Program-made: the position numbers and the translations under genes | Shown: one piece after another, positions 39,249-48,653 of the stretch | Layout: each line of letters starts with the position of its first letter | How positions within the stretch are numbered: position 1 is the stretch's first letter | Origin: Bernardetia sp. MNP-M8 | GTDB taxonomy: Bacteria; Bacteroidota; Bacteroidia; Cytophagales; Bernardetiaceae | DNA: 64,000 bases | Assembly (NCBI RefSeq): GCF_037126285.1 | Contig: NZ_CP147012.1 | Location: 4,672,676 to 4,736,675, forward strand | Reading direction: 5' to 3' | The notes under the pieces: generated by a model | What the model was told of the DNA's origin: nothing | The model's input: the letters and a program-made list of their open reading frames with translations, nothing else | The model's database searches: none

Positions 39249-42200
39249 ATGCAAAACTCTAAAAATCAATTTTTTATAGTCTTTTTAGTTTTGTTTGCGT
39301 CTGTTTTTTCTCTACAAAAAACACTTGCACAACAAACATTTTATACTAACGGCATTACTGATGAGCGAAACACTACTGTTTATGCTTTTACAAATGCTAC
39401 CATTTATACAGATTATCAAACCAAAATTTCTGATGCGACTTTAGTCATTAAAGATGGCAAAATTTTAGAAGTTGGAACAAATATAACTATTCCTAAAGGT
39501 GCAGTTGTGGAAGATTTAAAAGGAAAAATAATCTACCCTTCTTTCATTGATTTGTATTCAGATTATGGAATGCCAGCTATTGAAAAGTCAAAGGGACGTG
39601 CATGGTTTCAACTACAACTTACTCCTCAAACGCCGTATGCTTTTGGAAATAATGAAGCTGTAAAAGCACATCACAAAGCAAGTGAAATGTTTAACCCAGA
39701 AGATAAAACAGCAGAAAAAGAAGCTGAAAATCTAAGAAAATTAGGTTTTGGAACACTTCTTTCTAATCAACAAGACGGAATTGTAAGAGGAACATCAGCT
39801 CTCGTCTTTTTGGGTAATGGAAAATCACATGAGCAGCTTTACAAAACTGATGTAGCAGCAGGTTTGTCATTTAATAAAGGTTCATCTTCACAGTCTTATC
39901 CTTCTTCTTTAATGGGTTCAATGGCTCTTTTGCGCCAAACTTATCTTGATGGAAAATGGTATTCAACTGGAGCTGCAAAAGATAAAAACCTTACTCTTTC
40001 TGCTTGGAATACATTACAAAACCTCCCTCAAATTTTTGAAGTAGATGATAAAATGAATGCTCTTCGTGCTGATAAATTAGGTGATGAGTTTGGAAAACAA
40101 TATATTTTGAAAGGAAATGGAGATGAGTATCAAGCTGTTGATTTAATCAAAAATACAGGAGCTTCTTTTATTATTCCTCTTAATTTTCCTGATGCTTTTG
40201 ATGTAAATGACCCTTTAGATGCTCAATTTATTTCTTTTACAGCTTTAAAGCATTGGGAGTATGCAGCTTCAAATGCAGCTATTTTAGAGAAAGCAGGAAT
40301 CAACTTTGCTTTTACAACAGACGGACTAAAAGATAAATCTAAATTTTTGGAGCATCTTAGAAAAGCAGTGGGTGCAGGTCTTTCAAAAACAGCTGCTCTA
40401 AAAGCTCTTACCTATACGCCAGCCAATCTAATTGGAGAAGGAAATAATTTAGGGATTTTGAAAAAAGGTGCAATTGCTAATTTTATTATTACTTCAGGCG
40501 ATTTATTTTTATCAAAAACAAAAGTTCATCAAAACTGGGTAAAAGGACAAAAAAATGAAATCGTTCCTTTTTCTAACTCTTCTTATGCAGGAATTTATGA
40601 TTTAACGTTGGAAGAAGATGGAAAACCAAAATTGTATAAATTGGAAGTTTCTGGAGAAGAAGACAATTTAGATTATAAAATTATTGATGGAAAAGATACC
40701 CTGAAAGCAAAAGCAACGTATGAAAAGGGAATTTTTGCACTTCAATTTTCTCCTCAAAACCAAACAGAAGCAACTCGCTTAACAGGTTGGTACGATTCAG
40801 AAGGTAAATACTGGTCAGGTTCTACACGTACATCTGGTGGAAAATGGGTTACTTGGAATGCCAAAAACTCTGATTCTAATATGAAAATCAATCAAAATAT
40901 TGGAGATGCACCAAAAATAGATTCTACATTACAAGCCTTCAAACCTATCTTTCCATTTGCACCTTATGCTTTCCAAGCACAACCAAAAGCTGAAACTGTT
41001 TTGATAAAAAATGCAACAGTTTGGACAAATGAATCTGATGGTGAAGCAAAAGGAATACTAGAAAATACAGATGTTTTGATTGTTGATGGAAAAATAAGTA
41101 AAGTTGGAAAAAATCTTTCTGCGCCAAATGGAGCAAAAACTGTTGACGGAACAGGAAAACACCTAACAAGTGGAATTATTGACGAGCATTCTCATATTGC
41201 TATTTCAGGAGGAGTAAATGAAGGCGTTTATGCTAATAGTTCGGAAGTTAGAATTGCTGATGTAATCAATTCAGAAGATGTAAATATTTACCGTCATTTG
41301 GCTGGTGGTGTTGTGGCTCTACAACAGTTACATGGCTCTGCAAATCCGATTGGTGGACAATCTGCTGTAATAAAATTGCGTTGGGGAAAAACTGCCGAAG
41401 AAATGAAAATCAAAGGCGCACCTGAAAGAATTAAGTTTGCATTAGGAGAAAATGTAAAACACTCAAACTGGGCAGAATATGGTCGTTATCCTCAATCAAG
41501 AATGGGAGTTGAGCAGTTTTTAACAGATGCATTTACGAGAGCAAAAGAATACGAAGCAGCTAAAAAATCAAATCCAGCTACTACAAGAACCGATTTGCAG
41601 ATGGAAGCACTTTTAGAAATCATCAATGGCAAACGTCTTATTTCTTGTCACTCATATATTGCTTCTGAGATTCTTGCTACTATGCGTGTTGCTGAAAAAT
41701 TTGGTTTCAAAGTAAATGTATTTACACATATTTTAGAAGGCTATAAAGTTGCTCCTGAAATGGCAAAACATGGCGTTGCAGGTTCTACTTTTTCAGATTG
41801 GTGGGCGTACAAATATGAAGTAAAAGATGCCATTCCATACAATGCAGCACTTATGAATCAAGCAGGAGTTTTGACTTCAATCAATTCTGATGATGCCGAA
41901 ATGGGCAGAAGATTAAACCAAGAAGCTGCCAAAACTGTAAAATATGGTGGTGTAACACCAGAAGAAGCATGGAAATTTGTTACACTCAATCCTGCAAAAA
42001 TGTTGGGAATTGATAACCGTACAGGAAGTATCAAAGTAGGAAAAGATGCTGATGTTGTTTTGTGGTCTGCAAATCCATTGTCTATTTATGCAAAAGCTGA
42101 AAAAACGTATGTTGATGGAATTCTTTATTTTGATAGAGAAAATGATGAAAAACTTCGTCAAGATTTAGCAGCCGAGCGTGAAAGAATTATTCAAAAAATG

Positions 42201-42317
42201 ATTGCAGCTAAAAACGGTGGCGCACCAACAATCGGCGTAAAATTTAAAAAAGAACATTTATGGGATTGTGAAGAAACAGATTTTGACTATTGGAATACTG
42301 TAAATGATGGAGAATAG
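39249..42317 (+). CDS. Secreted double amidohydrolase-family protein
   Basis: 1022 residues with a signal peptide (residues 1-28, FFIVFLVLFASVFSLQKTLAQ). There are two amidohydrolase modules. The first (about 35-440) has the composite-domain strand TLVIKDGKILEVG but lacks the metal-binding HxH (it reads IDLYSDYG), so it is probably inactive. The second (about 580-1000) has TGKHLTSGIIDEHSHI with the HxH pair, LISCHSY with a further His, INSDDAEM with the catalytic Asp, and ends with the GSIKVGKDADVVLWSANPL strand. Family members hydrolyse amide or cyclic substrates in a metal-dependent way; many exported ones are peptidases or imidazolonepropionase-like. Substrate unknown. Confidence 0.85.
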   Translation: MQNSKNQFFIVFLVLFASVFSLQKTLAQQTFYTNGITDERNTTVYAFTNATIYTDYQTKISDATLVIKDGKILEVGTNITIPKGAVVEDLKGKIIYPSFIDLYSDYGMPAIEKSKGRAWFQLQLTPQTPYAFGNNEAVKAHHKASEMFNPEDKTAEKEAENLRKLGFGTLLSNQQDGIVRGTSALVFLGNGKSHEQLYKTDVAAGLSFNKGSSSQSYPSSLMGSMALLRQTYLDGKWYSTGAAKDKNLTLSAWNTLQNLPQIFEVDDKMNALRADKLGDEFGKQYILKGNGDEYQAVDLIKNTGASFIIPLNFPDAFDVNDPLDAQFISFTALKHWEYAASNAAILEKAGINFAFTTDGLKDKSKFLEHLRKAVGAGLSKTAALKALTYTPANLIGEGNNLGILKKGAIANFIITSGDLFLSKTKVHQNWVKGQKNEIVPFSNSSYAGIYDLTLEEDGKPKLYKLEVSGEEDNLDYKIIDGKDTLKAKATYEKGIFALQFSPQNQTEATRLTGWYDSEGKYWSGSTRTSGGKWVTWNAKNSDSNMKINQNIGDAPKIDSTLQAFKPIFPFAPYAFQAQPKAETVLIKNATVWTNESDGEAKGILENTDVLIVDGKISKVGKNLSAPNGAKTVDGTGKHLTSGIIDEHSHIAISGGVNEGVYANSSEVRIADVINSEDVNIYRHLAGGVVALQQLHGSANPIGGQSAVIKLRWGKTAEEMKIKGAPERIKFALGENVKHSNWAEYGRYPQSRMGVEQFLTDAFTRAKEYEAAKKSNPATTRTDLQMEALLEIINGKRLISCHSYIASEILATMRVAEKFGFKVNVFTHILEGYKVAPEMAKHGVAGSTFSDWWAYKYEVKDAIPYNAALMNQAGVLTSINSDDAEMGRRLNQEAAKTVKYGGVTPEEAWKFVTLNPAKMLGIDNRTGSIKVGKDADVVLWSANPLSIYAKAEKTYVDGILYFDRENDEKLRQDLAAERERIIQKMIAAKNGGAPTIGVKFKKEHLWDCEETDFDYWNTVNDGE

Positions 42318-42383
42318 TAGCTCAGGAACAATTACGAATTGTTAATTACCATTCCTTATACTTTAGTTTTCGTCTAAAAAAAC

Positions 42384-42423
42384 AAAACACAGATTGAAAT
42401 TTTATTTTTTCAGTCTGTGTTTT
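42384..42423 (+). terminator. Terminator of the amidohydrolase gene
   Basis: AAAACACAGATTGAAA (42384-42399) and TTTCAGTCTGTGTTTT (42408-42423) form a 16-bp stem with one G-T pair, then a T run. Confidence 0.85.
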
Positions 42424-42497
42424 TTAAATTTAGAACTGTCTTGTTTTTAAATGGCTTGAAAAATATGGGAATTTTGATTCTCATATCCTCATTATAA

Positions 42498-42686
42498 AGT
42501 AAAAAAGAAGGTTATGAAAACAGCAAAACAACATTAGAGTTGGAGCAAGAAAATCGCTTACTCAAAAAACAAAAAACAGTCTTAGAAAAAGAATTATCTA
42601 ATTCAGATAAAAAAGTAATTTTGTTTGATATTTGGAAAGACGTAAAGACTCTTTACAAAGCAGGACTACGTCGTTCTCAGAACTGA
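42498..42686 (+). pseudogene. Coiled-coil fragment, probable IS3 OrfA remnant
   Basis: An open stretch of 62 codons without a start codon reads ...TTLELEQENRLLKKQKTVLE, then KELSNSDKKVILFDIWKDVKTL. A leucine-heptad segment of the form LExENxxLKKxxxxLEKEL followed by a KKVIxxD block resembles the C-terminal half of IS3-family OrfA proteins. No OrfB follows. Its end merges into a piece of a family-B repeat (42663-42705, sharing GTCGTTCTCAGAACTGAAAA with copy 2). Confidence 0.45.
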
Positions 42687-42885
42687 AAAAAATACTTCCT
42701 TTAGTTTTTTAGTATATTCAAATAGATGTAATTTCTTATCTTGTATTTAAGAATTCATTTATCAGATAAAGAACCTAAGACGCTTATAGATTTATAAATC
42801 TATCCTCAAATTTAGTCTTTATCTGCCTTTATTCAATCTCAAACTTAGATAGTTTTCGGAGTATTTTTATTAATTTAAAATAAAC

Positions 42886-43947
42886 TAATTAACGTGAACT
42901 CGGTTTTTAACTAATTGACTTTCAGTGTTTTGTTTACTTATTTCAGTTATTTTTGTCAAAAAAGGCTAAAAAAGGTTATTTTTGAATAGCTCTACTCAAC
43001 TTTAACCTCTTTAGCCTTATGTTTGACAAAACTATAAAATTCGACGAAGACCACCTAATCGGTATTTTTTATTTAGTAGATGAGTTCTGTTTACAAGCTC
43101 AATCTTATGTATCTAGTAAATGGGTGGGAACAAAAAGCAGTTCCACTTTCACCCCTTCTCCTACTCGTGTTCCCCAGTTATCAGCTAGTGAAATAATGAC
43201 TATTTTAGTATATTATAATTACTCAGGTTATAAGAATTTTCAATACTATTATCAACGTTTTGTGTGTAACGATTTAGTCCCTTATTTTCCTAAACTTTGC
43301 TCCTATAACCGATTTTTAGAATTAATAGAAAGGGTAAGTTTACCTATGTATGTACTCGCCAAACTCCTGTGTGCTAAAAGTGAAGAAACAGGTACTTACT
43401 TCATTGATTCTAAGAAAATAGTTGTTTCTGATAATCGTCGTATTCACTCTCATAAAGTGTTCAAAGACATTGCAAAACGAGGAAAAGGGTCAATGGGGTG
43501 GTTTTTTGGATTTAAACTTCACTTAGTCATCAATCATTTAGGAGAGGTAATGGCTTTTGAAATTACAGCAGCAAATAAGGCTGATAATAACCACAATCTA
43601 CTCAAAAATTTATTGAAAAATTTGAAAGGAAATTGCTTTGGTGATAAAGGATATTTGACAAAACTTTGGGAACAACTCTATGAAAAGGGACTTAAAATGA
43701 TAACTAAAACAAAAAAAAATATGAAGAATCAACTCATCACATTGAAAGAAAAATACACACTTAGAAAAAGAGCCATTATTGAATCTGTAAATGATATTTT
43801 AATTTCCGTTTTTGACGTAGAACATTCTAGACATAGGAAGCCTATAAACGCATTTACGCATATGGCAGCTACAATAGTAGCTTATCATTTCTACCCAGAA
43901 AAACCTAGAATATTTGTACCTAAATAATACCGAGTTCACGTTAATTA
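42886..43947 (+). mobile_element. IS982-family insertion sequence
   Basis: The terminal repeats TAATTAACGTGAACTCGGT (42886-42904) and ACCGAGTTCACGTTAATTA (43929-43947) are perfect inverted repeats of 19 bp. The hexamer ATAAAC flanks the element on both sides (42880-42885 and 43948-43953) and is the likely target duplication. Because TAATTA is itself palindromic and also follows ATAAAC on the right, the exact boundary is ambiguous by 6 bp. It is inserted between the amidohydrolase and type III PKS genes and breaks no gene. Confidence 0.85.
43019..43927 (+). CDS. IS982-family transposase
   Basis: 302 residues. The N-terminal LSASEIMTILVYYNYSGYKNFQYYY helix region, YFIDSKKIVVSDNRRI (first Asp), GWFFGFKLHLVINHLGEVMAFEITAANKAD, GDKGY (second Asp) and RKRAIIESVNDIL (Glu) form the standard IS982 block order. 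The gene is full length and uninterrupted, so the element may be active. Confidence 0.92.
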   Translation: MFDKTIKFDEDHLIGIFYLVDEFCLQAQSYVSSKWVGTKSSSTFTPSPTRVPQLSASEIMTILVYYNYSGYKNFQYYYQRFVCNDLVPYFPKLCSYNRFLELIERVSLPMYVLAKLLCAKSEETGTYFIDSKKIVVSDNRRIHSHKVFKDIAKRGKGSMGWFFGFKLHLVINHLGEVMAFEITAANKADNNHNLLKNLLKNLKGNCFGDKGYLTKLWEQLYEKGLKMITKTKKNMKNQLITLKEKYTLRKRAIIESVNDILISVFDVEHSRHRKPINAFTHMAATIVAYHFYPEKPRIFVPK

Positions 43948-43967
43948 ATAAACTAATTATTTCAAAA

Positions 43968-45071
43968 TTACTTTTCTAGTAATTCAAATAAAGCTGATTC
44001 GACAGTCAAACCAGGACCAAAGGCTAGACAAGGAATAAGTTGACTATTTTTGAGGTGATATTTTTCTTTATTATGTAGCAATTCTTTCAAAACAAAAAGG
44101 ACTGTTACAGAAGACATATTTCCATATTCTTCCCAAATTTTGAAAGGAACATCTAGTTTTGATTTGTCCATAGATAGCTTTTTGGCAAGTGTTTCCAAAA
44201 TCTTTTTTCCTCCTGGATGAACAGCCCAATTAGAAATGGAATCCGAATTTTTATCTACTTCTAAACCTTTCATTAGTTTATCTAAAATCCCTTCAATTTC
44301 GTCTCCCAAAATATCGGCTACATAGGAAGACAAACGCATCTCAAAACCTGTATCTCGTATATACCATGCCATATCTCGTTTTCCTTTTGGAACAAGATCA
44401 CAATAAAAGTTTTTCAAAAACAAGTTTGTGTTGTTTTCTTTTGGTTTAGATTCTACCAAAACAGCAGCAGCTCCATCAGCAAAAATAGAATTGGCAAGCA
44501 AATTATCATCATCAGATTGTTTTTGGAAATGCAATGTGCAAAGTTCTACTCCTACAATCAATACTTTTGCATCAAAAGCCTTACAAAATGCATCAGCTAC
44601 TTTGAAAGCATTAAAAGAGGCATAACAACCCATAAAATTAATTGCTGTTCGCTGTACAGAAGAATTTAATCCTAAGTTTTCTAGTAGTTCAATATCAATT
44701 CCAGGTGCGTACATTCCTGTACAACTAACTGTAATCAGATGAGTAATTTCTTGTTCTCTTCCTTCTATAATTGGTTTTGCAGCTTCCATACCTAATTTTG
44801 TAGCCCATTTTTCATACATTTTCATACGCTCAGAAGTAGTAGGAAATGGTTCTAAATCTTCAGAGTTGGGATAAAAATCAAAGTTTTCTTTTTTTGTATA
44901 GTCTTCTAAAACAGTATGACGGTTTTTTATTCCTGTTGCACGCTGTAAGATTCTAATTTTTCTTTTTTCATCTTTAGTTTTTCCCATAAAGTGAGCAGAA
45001 AAATCAGCACTTTGCTCTTGGGAAATAGTAAAAGGAGGATTTGCAGTATTGATAGCAGTAATATAACTCAT
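43968..45071 (-). CDS. Type III polyketide synthase (chalcone/stilbene synthase family)
   Basis: 367 residues, the usual length. The catalytic triad is visible: Cys149 in AINFMGCYASF, His285 in WAVHPGGKKIL and Asn318 in EYGNMSS. The closing GPGLTVESALFELL is the family GFGPG motif with small changes. It condenses acyl-CoA starters with malonyl-CoA units to phenolic or pyrone products. No methyltransferase, oxidase or acyl-CoA gene accompanies it; downstream is the IS982 element, upstream the CoA-binding protein (112 bp gap, same strand). The product is unknown. Confidence 0.92.
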   Translation of the reverse strand: MSYITAINTANPPFTISQEQSADFSAHFMGKTKDEKRKIRILQRATGIKNRHTVLEDYTKKENFDFYPNSEDLEPFPTTSERMKMYEKWATKLGMEAAKPIIEGREQEITHLITVSCTGMYAPGIDIELLENLGLNSSVQRTAINFMGCYASFNAFKVADAFCKAFDAKVLIVGVELCTLHFQKQSDDDNLLANSIFADGAAAVLVESKPKENNTNLFLKNFYCDLVPKGKRDMAWYIRDTGFEMRLSSYVADILGDEIEGILDKLMKGLEVDKNSDSISNWAVHPGGKKILETLAKKLSMDKSKLDVPFKIWEEYGNMSSVTVLFVLKELLHNKEKYHLKNSQLIPCLAFGPGLTVESALFELLEK

Positions 45072-45183
45072 TAAGATAGGGAAAGATAAAATAAAGCAGA
45101 TAGAAAGATAGAAGCCAAAAAATTAACTATCTTTTAGCAAAGATAGTTAAAGAAAAATTTTAGATAATAAATTTTGTTTAAAA

Positions 45184-45564
45184 TTAGTACTGTCCAGAAC
45201 CAAGCATTACTAAAGTACAAGCTACTTCTACCTCTATTCCTTCTTCTCTAGCCATCTTCATAAGTTCAGGATTTTCAGTACCTGGATTAAAAATGATTCG
45301 TTTGGGTTTTGTTTGCAGAATATAATTGTACCACTCAGGTTGATTTCTCACTCCTACGTAGAGTGTTATTGTATCAATATCATTATGAATGGTAAGGTCG
45401 TCAGTTTGTGTTTGTACTTCTATAGGTTGTCCAAAAAGTTCTCCTTCTTTTATTCCTACAGGAACAATTTCATGGTTTCTATTGGTAAGTCTCTCTGCTG
45501 CTAAATAGGCATAACGAGTAGGATTTGGAGTTGCTCCAAGAATGAGTGTCTTTTTACTTTGCAT
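45184..45564 (-). CDS. CoA-binding domain protein
   Basis: A CoA_binding_2 (YccU-like) protein of 126 residues with a Rossmann fold: KTLILGATPNPTRYAYLAAERL (nucleotide loop), then VPVGIKEGELFGQPI, DTITLYVGVRNQPEWY and RIIFNPGTENPELMKMAREEGIEVEVACTLVML. Close relatives occur across Bacteroidota as small stand-alone proteins of unknown role. It may be cotranscribed with the type III PKS, which uses CoA substrates, but a functional link is speculation. Confidence 0.85.
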   Translation of the reverse strand: MQSKKTLILGATPNPTRYAYLAAERLTNRNHEIVPVGIKEGELFGQPIEVQTQTDDLTIHNDIDTITLYVGVRNQPEWYNYILQTKPKRIIFNPGTENPELMKMAREEGIEVEVACTLVMLGSGQY

Positions 45565-45657
45565 GTATATAAAATGGTTTGAATTGATTTTCTAGATTAA
45601 AAGATTAAAAAATATATCTAGTAAAATCAATTCAAAGCCTATTTTGTTATAATTTTA

Positions 45658-46605
45658 TTATAACTTCTCCATTAACTTGGTTTTAAGACGTTGAAATTCT
45701 TCTTCTGTCAAGATTCCTTTGTCTCTCAGACTAGCAAGCTGACGAAGTTCGGCAAGTGCATTTGCTGATTCTTTTGCAGACTGATAAGAAGATGGGTTTG
45801 TAGTATTTTGATTTGAAGTTTTGTTTGTAGCACTATCTGGAGGAGTGTCTTCGGTTTTTGGAGCTTTTTGAGCAGAATGTTTGTTTGGATTTGCTTGGTG
45901 AGGAGGTTCTTCCGAAAAAGTAGTTTTTGTATTCTGATTGCTAGATTGATTCGAACTTGAAGTAGTTGTGTTAGTCTGTTTTTTATTTTCTTCTTTTTGA
46001 AATTTTTCATCAACCACTTCTTCAAAATCCATTACTTCTTCAAAATCAAAGTCTTTTTCTTCTTTTTTAACCTCTTCGCCTGAAAATTCTGCATAAGCTG
46101 CCTTTGCACGTTTTTCTACTTCATCTTTCATTTGTTTGGCAAAATCTCGTCCTTTAATAAGCTGCTCATCATAAAATCCTTTTACAGCTTCTGTATCAAA
46201 GTTTTCTAAATCGCCTCCTTCTCTAAAGTGCTTAGCAAAAGTTTTTCCTGCTGCATAGGTTGATGCCCCTGACAAAACTGCCATTCCAACACCTCCAGCA
46301 ATACTTCCCCACCCTGGTATAAGTTTTAGGGCTTGCGCTCCTAGTTTTGATAAAACACCACCTGAAAGCGTTCCAAGCCAAGATTCTATATTTGCATTGT
46401 TTGCTTCTACACCATTTATTTCTGCCAATCTTCTGACCATATCAGCCTGTATGACCGTAACAGCAATCATATCAGCTAAAGGAATTGGAATAAGAGAAGC
46501 TGCCATTGCCCAAATAACAGAGTTTTCGATGACTTTATCAGCACGCTCATTGTCATCATCAAGGCGCATTTTGTCTTTTAATTTATAAAGAAGATAGTCC
46601 CACAT
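45658..46605 (-). CDS. DUF697 membrane protein with C-terminal SHOCT domain
   Basis: 315 residues. Residues 20-140 match the DUF697 type: VIWAMAASLIPIPLADMIAVTVIQADMVRRLAEINGVE, then LGAQALKLIPGWGSIAGGVGMAVLSGASTYAAGKTFAKHF, a pair of amphipathic/transmembrane helices. Residues 175-265 are low-complexity and rich in Asn, Ser, Thr and Lys. The last 35 residues (LRQLASLRDKGILTEEEFQRLKTKLMEKL) are a SHOCT oligomerisation motif. Function unknown; a membrane-associated scaffold is possible. Confidence 0.8.
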   Translation of the reverse strand: MWDYLLYKLKDKMRLDDDNERADKVIENSVIWAMAASLIPIPLADMIAVTVIQADMVRRLAEINGVEANNANIESWLGTLSGGVLSKLGAQALKLIPGWGSIAGGVGMAVLSGASTYAAGKTFAKHFREGGDLENFDTEAVKGFYDEQLIKGRDFAKQMKDEVEKRAKAAYAEFSGEEVKKEEKDFDFEEVMDFEEVVDEKFQKEENKKQTNTTTSSSNQSSNQNTKTTFSEEPPHQANPNKHSAQKAPKTEDTPPDSATNKTSNQNTTNPSSYQSAKESANALAELRQLASLRDKGILTEEEFQRLKTKLMEKL

Positions 46606-47009
46606 AGGTAATTTTTGGTTTTGTTTTTCAAGATATTTGCTCGTAAAAATACAAGCACTATTTTTTTAAATTATAGCTACTTGGTTATACACAGTACGCA
46701 AAATTAGTAGATATAGTTTTTAAATATAAATTTATTAACGCTAAGATACTAAAATGGTTCTGTTTTGAATATACGATAAGATTATAATGATAATAGAAGT
46801 TCCATTTAATGATTTGGCAATCCAGTCAGTGTTTGGCAGTAATTTATTCATTCTAAATTTATTCAAAGATAATATCTATTGTTTTCTTATTAAAACACAA
46901 AATTGCATCTTGCACTTATAAAGTCAAAAGGTCTTTATCTCATTCTTTACCTCATTTTTGATTTCATTCAATTTCTATCAATTTATCTATCTTAAACGAC
47001 AATTTGATT
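46606..47009. other. Spacer between divergent genes
   Basis: 404 bp of AT-rich sequence with no gene. It must hold the promoters of the flanking divergent genes, but I see no clear TTTG/TAnnTTTG pair, hairpin or RNA. Confidence 0.4.
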
Positions 47010-47219
47010 ATGAACAGAGAAAATTTCGAAGAATTATTAGAACAAGCAGCTTACTTTTTTCAGTCTTCTAAGCAAGATGTAGTATATTCTGCTCCAGATG
47101 GAAAGTTTTATCGTGAAAAAGATTTATACAGAATAGAAACTAAATTTGGTGCAGCTAGTCTTATCAGAATACATAGGCACGAAACGCTTTCATACATAGA
47201 AGAAGCACTCTATTTTTAA
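47010..47219 (+). CDS. Small hypothetical protein
   Basis: 69 residues from the ATG at 47010 (an upstream TTG at 47004 is less likely). It has no signal peptide or membrane segment. It begins with an amphipathic helix (NFEELLEQAAYFFQSSKQD), then a short strand region (VVYSAPDGKFYREKDLY), then SLIRIHRHETLSYIEEAL. I do not recognise a family. Codon use is ordinary, and the spacing before Dps (163 bp) suggests separate transcription. Confidence 0.5.
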   Translation: MNRENFEELLEQAAYFFQSSKQDVVYSAPDGKFYREKDLYRIETKFGAASLIRIHRHETLSYIEEALYF

Positions 47220-47382
47220 ATAATAAAATAGAAAAGGAGTATTTCATCAATTTTCAAATTTATCTAACAAAAGGTGAGTTTGAGTGTTAATACTACATAG
47301 AAACGCAGGATTTAAAAAAATAAAAAAATCCAGCTATCTCATTTTTTAATTTATAACTCACTTTTAAAAACATATTATTTTT

Positions 47383-47877
47383 ATGGAAACTGCTATGATA
47401 GAACTCAATCGAATTGCTTTAGATAAAGACAAATCGGATAAAACTGTCAACCACCTCAACGAAATCCTTTCAAATTATCAAGTATTTTATCAAAATCTAA
47501 GAGGTTTTCACTGGAATTTATTGGGTCATCATTTCTTTTCTCTTCATGTAAAATTTGAAGAACTATATAATGAAGCGCAATTAAATATTGATGAAATTGC
47601 AGAGCGAATCCTTACTTTAGGACATACACCTCTTCATACTTACGAAGATTATCTCAAAAACTCAACAGTGAAAGTTCACAAAAATATAAGTGATGAGAAA
47701 AAATCAGTAGAATCAATTATTACTGATTATTCTATTCTTATCAAGAAAGAACGTGAAACGCTTTCTGTTGCTGGTGATGCTCAAGACGAAGGAACAACAG
47801 ATATGTTGGCAGGATTTATCAAAGTACAAGAAAAAACAGTTTGGATGCTTTCTGCTTGGTTGGGAAGTAACAAATAA
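47383..47877 (+). CDS. dps: Dps-family ferritin-like DNA-protection protein
   Basis: 164 residues. The ferroxidase signature at the dimer interface is clear: RGFHWNLLGHHFFSLHVKFEELYNEAQLNIDEIAERI, with the His, Asp/Glu pattern of Dps proteins (HWN...H...FxxLYxE...DExAER), followed by LGHTPLHTYEDYL. Dps dodecamers oxidise and store iron and shield DNA during starvation and oxidative stress. Single gene, immediately followed by family-B repeat copy 3 in place of an ordinary terminator. Confidence 0.93.
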   Translation: METAMIELNRIALDKDKSDKTVNHLNEILSNYQVFYQNLRGFHWNLLGHHFFSLHVKFEELYNEAQLNIDEIAERILTLGHTPLHTYEDYLKNSTVKVHKNISDEKKSVESIITDYSILIKKERETLSVAGDAQDEGTTDMLAGFIKVQEKTVWMLSAWLGSNK

Positions 47878-47883
47878 CAAACT

Positions 47884-48068
47884 TATTGGCTCTTCCGACT
47901 TTTTACGAAATATTGTGTGTTCAGTTCCTCAGAACTGAAAAAAAACGCTTCCTCAGAAGCGTGATTTAAGCAATATCATGTTTCTGAGGAAGCGTTTCGT
48001 TCGTTTTTGAGAACGGTGTAACCCTCAGCGAAGCTAAAACGAACGCACACCCTTTTATAATTTCGCTT
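47884..48068. repeat. Family-B MITE-like repeat, copy 3
   Basis: The left end TTGGCTCTTCCGAC (47885-47898) starts 8 bp after the Dps stop. Two strong palindromes follow: GTTCAGTTCCTCAGAACTGAA (written as GTTCAGTTCC + TCAGAACTGAA, 47919-47939) and ACGCTTCCTCAGAAGCGT (47945-47962). A CTGAGGAAGCGTTTCGTTCG arm comes next, then the TTTATAATTTCGCTTA region. The right terminus GTCGGAAGAGCC is lost. Confidence 0.75.
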
Positions 48069-48182
48069 ATGAACACATTTTAAATGCAAATTTAGAGTGT
48101 GTTTTTTTTGTTATTTTCTTTTTACCTTTACATAAAAATATAGATTTCAACACTTCTCCTTCAATACATTTATTTTATAGAA

Positions 48183-48581
48183 ATGCCAAAGCAATTTGTG
48201 AGCAATAATTATTATAGTTTAACTATAAATACAGAAAAAAATAGAGCATATTCTATAATAAAAGGTAGTTGTAAAAACTTATCAGCAGTTTTGGAATATA
48301 AGAAAGGTTGGGAAAAAGCTATTGAAAGTGGTTTTTTGCTAGAAAGTTTTACCGTTTTGGCAGATGCAAGACTTATGGGGCATATGAGCTTAGAAATAGA
48401 ACAAGTTCATCAAAAAATACAGGCTTACTTATTAGAAAATGGAATGAAAGCTGTTGCACAATTAGCCTCTCTAAATGATATTGCTAATATGCAGGTAGCT
48501 AGAGCTACTACTCGTTCGAAGACTCCTATTACTGCTTTTGCTACATTAGAAGAAGCAGAAAATTACTTAGATACTATTTAA
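48183..48581 (+). CDS. Conserved hypothetical protein, possibly STAS-like
   Basis: 132 residues with no signal or membrane segment. The alternating pattern YYSLTINTEKNRAYSIIKGS, NLSAVLEYKKGWEKAIESG, FTVLADARLMGHMS, IEQVHQKIQAYLLENGMKAVAQL, then a C-terminal helix ATLEEAENYLDTI looks like the alpha/beta layout of STAS/SpoIIAA-like proteins common in Cytophagales. The assignment is by pattern only. It is followed after 72 bp by the RlpA gene. Confidence 0.6.
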   Translation: MPKQFVSNNYYSLTINTEKNRAYSIIKGSCKNLSAVLEYKKGWEKAIESGFLLESFTVLADARLMGHMSLEIEQVHQKIQAYLLENGMKAVAQLASLNDIANMQVARATTRSKTPITAFATLEEAENYLDTI

Positions 48582-48653
48582 AATTATATTTTCAATAAGT
48601 TAGCTTAAAATACCAACACACCTATTTTAAAATAACTTCAATACTATTTTGAT

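Noticed and set aside
39064-39279. 71-codon frame upstream of the amidohydrolase
   Set aside because: It overlaps the signal peptide region of the amidohydrolase in another frame and has no recognisable features.
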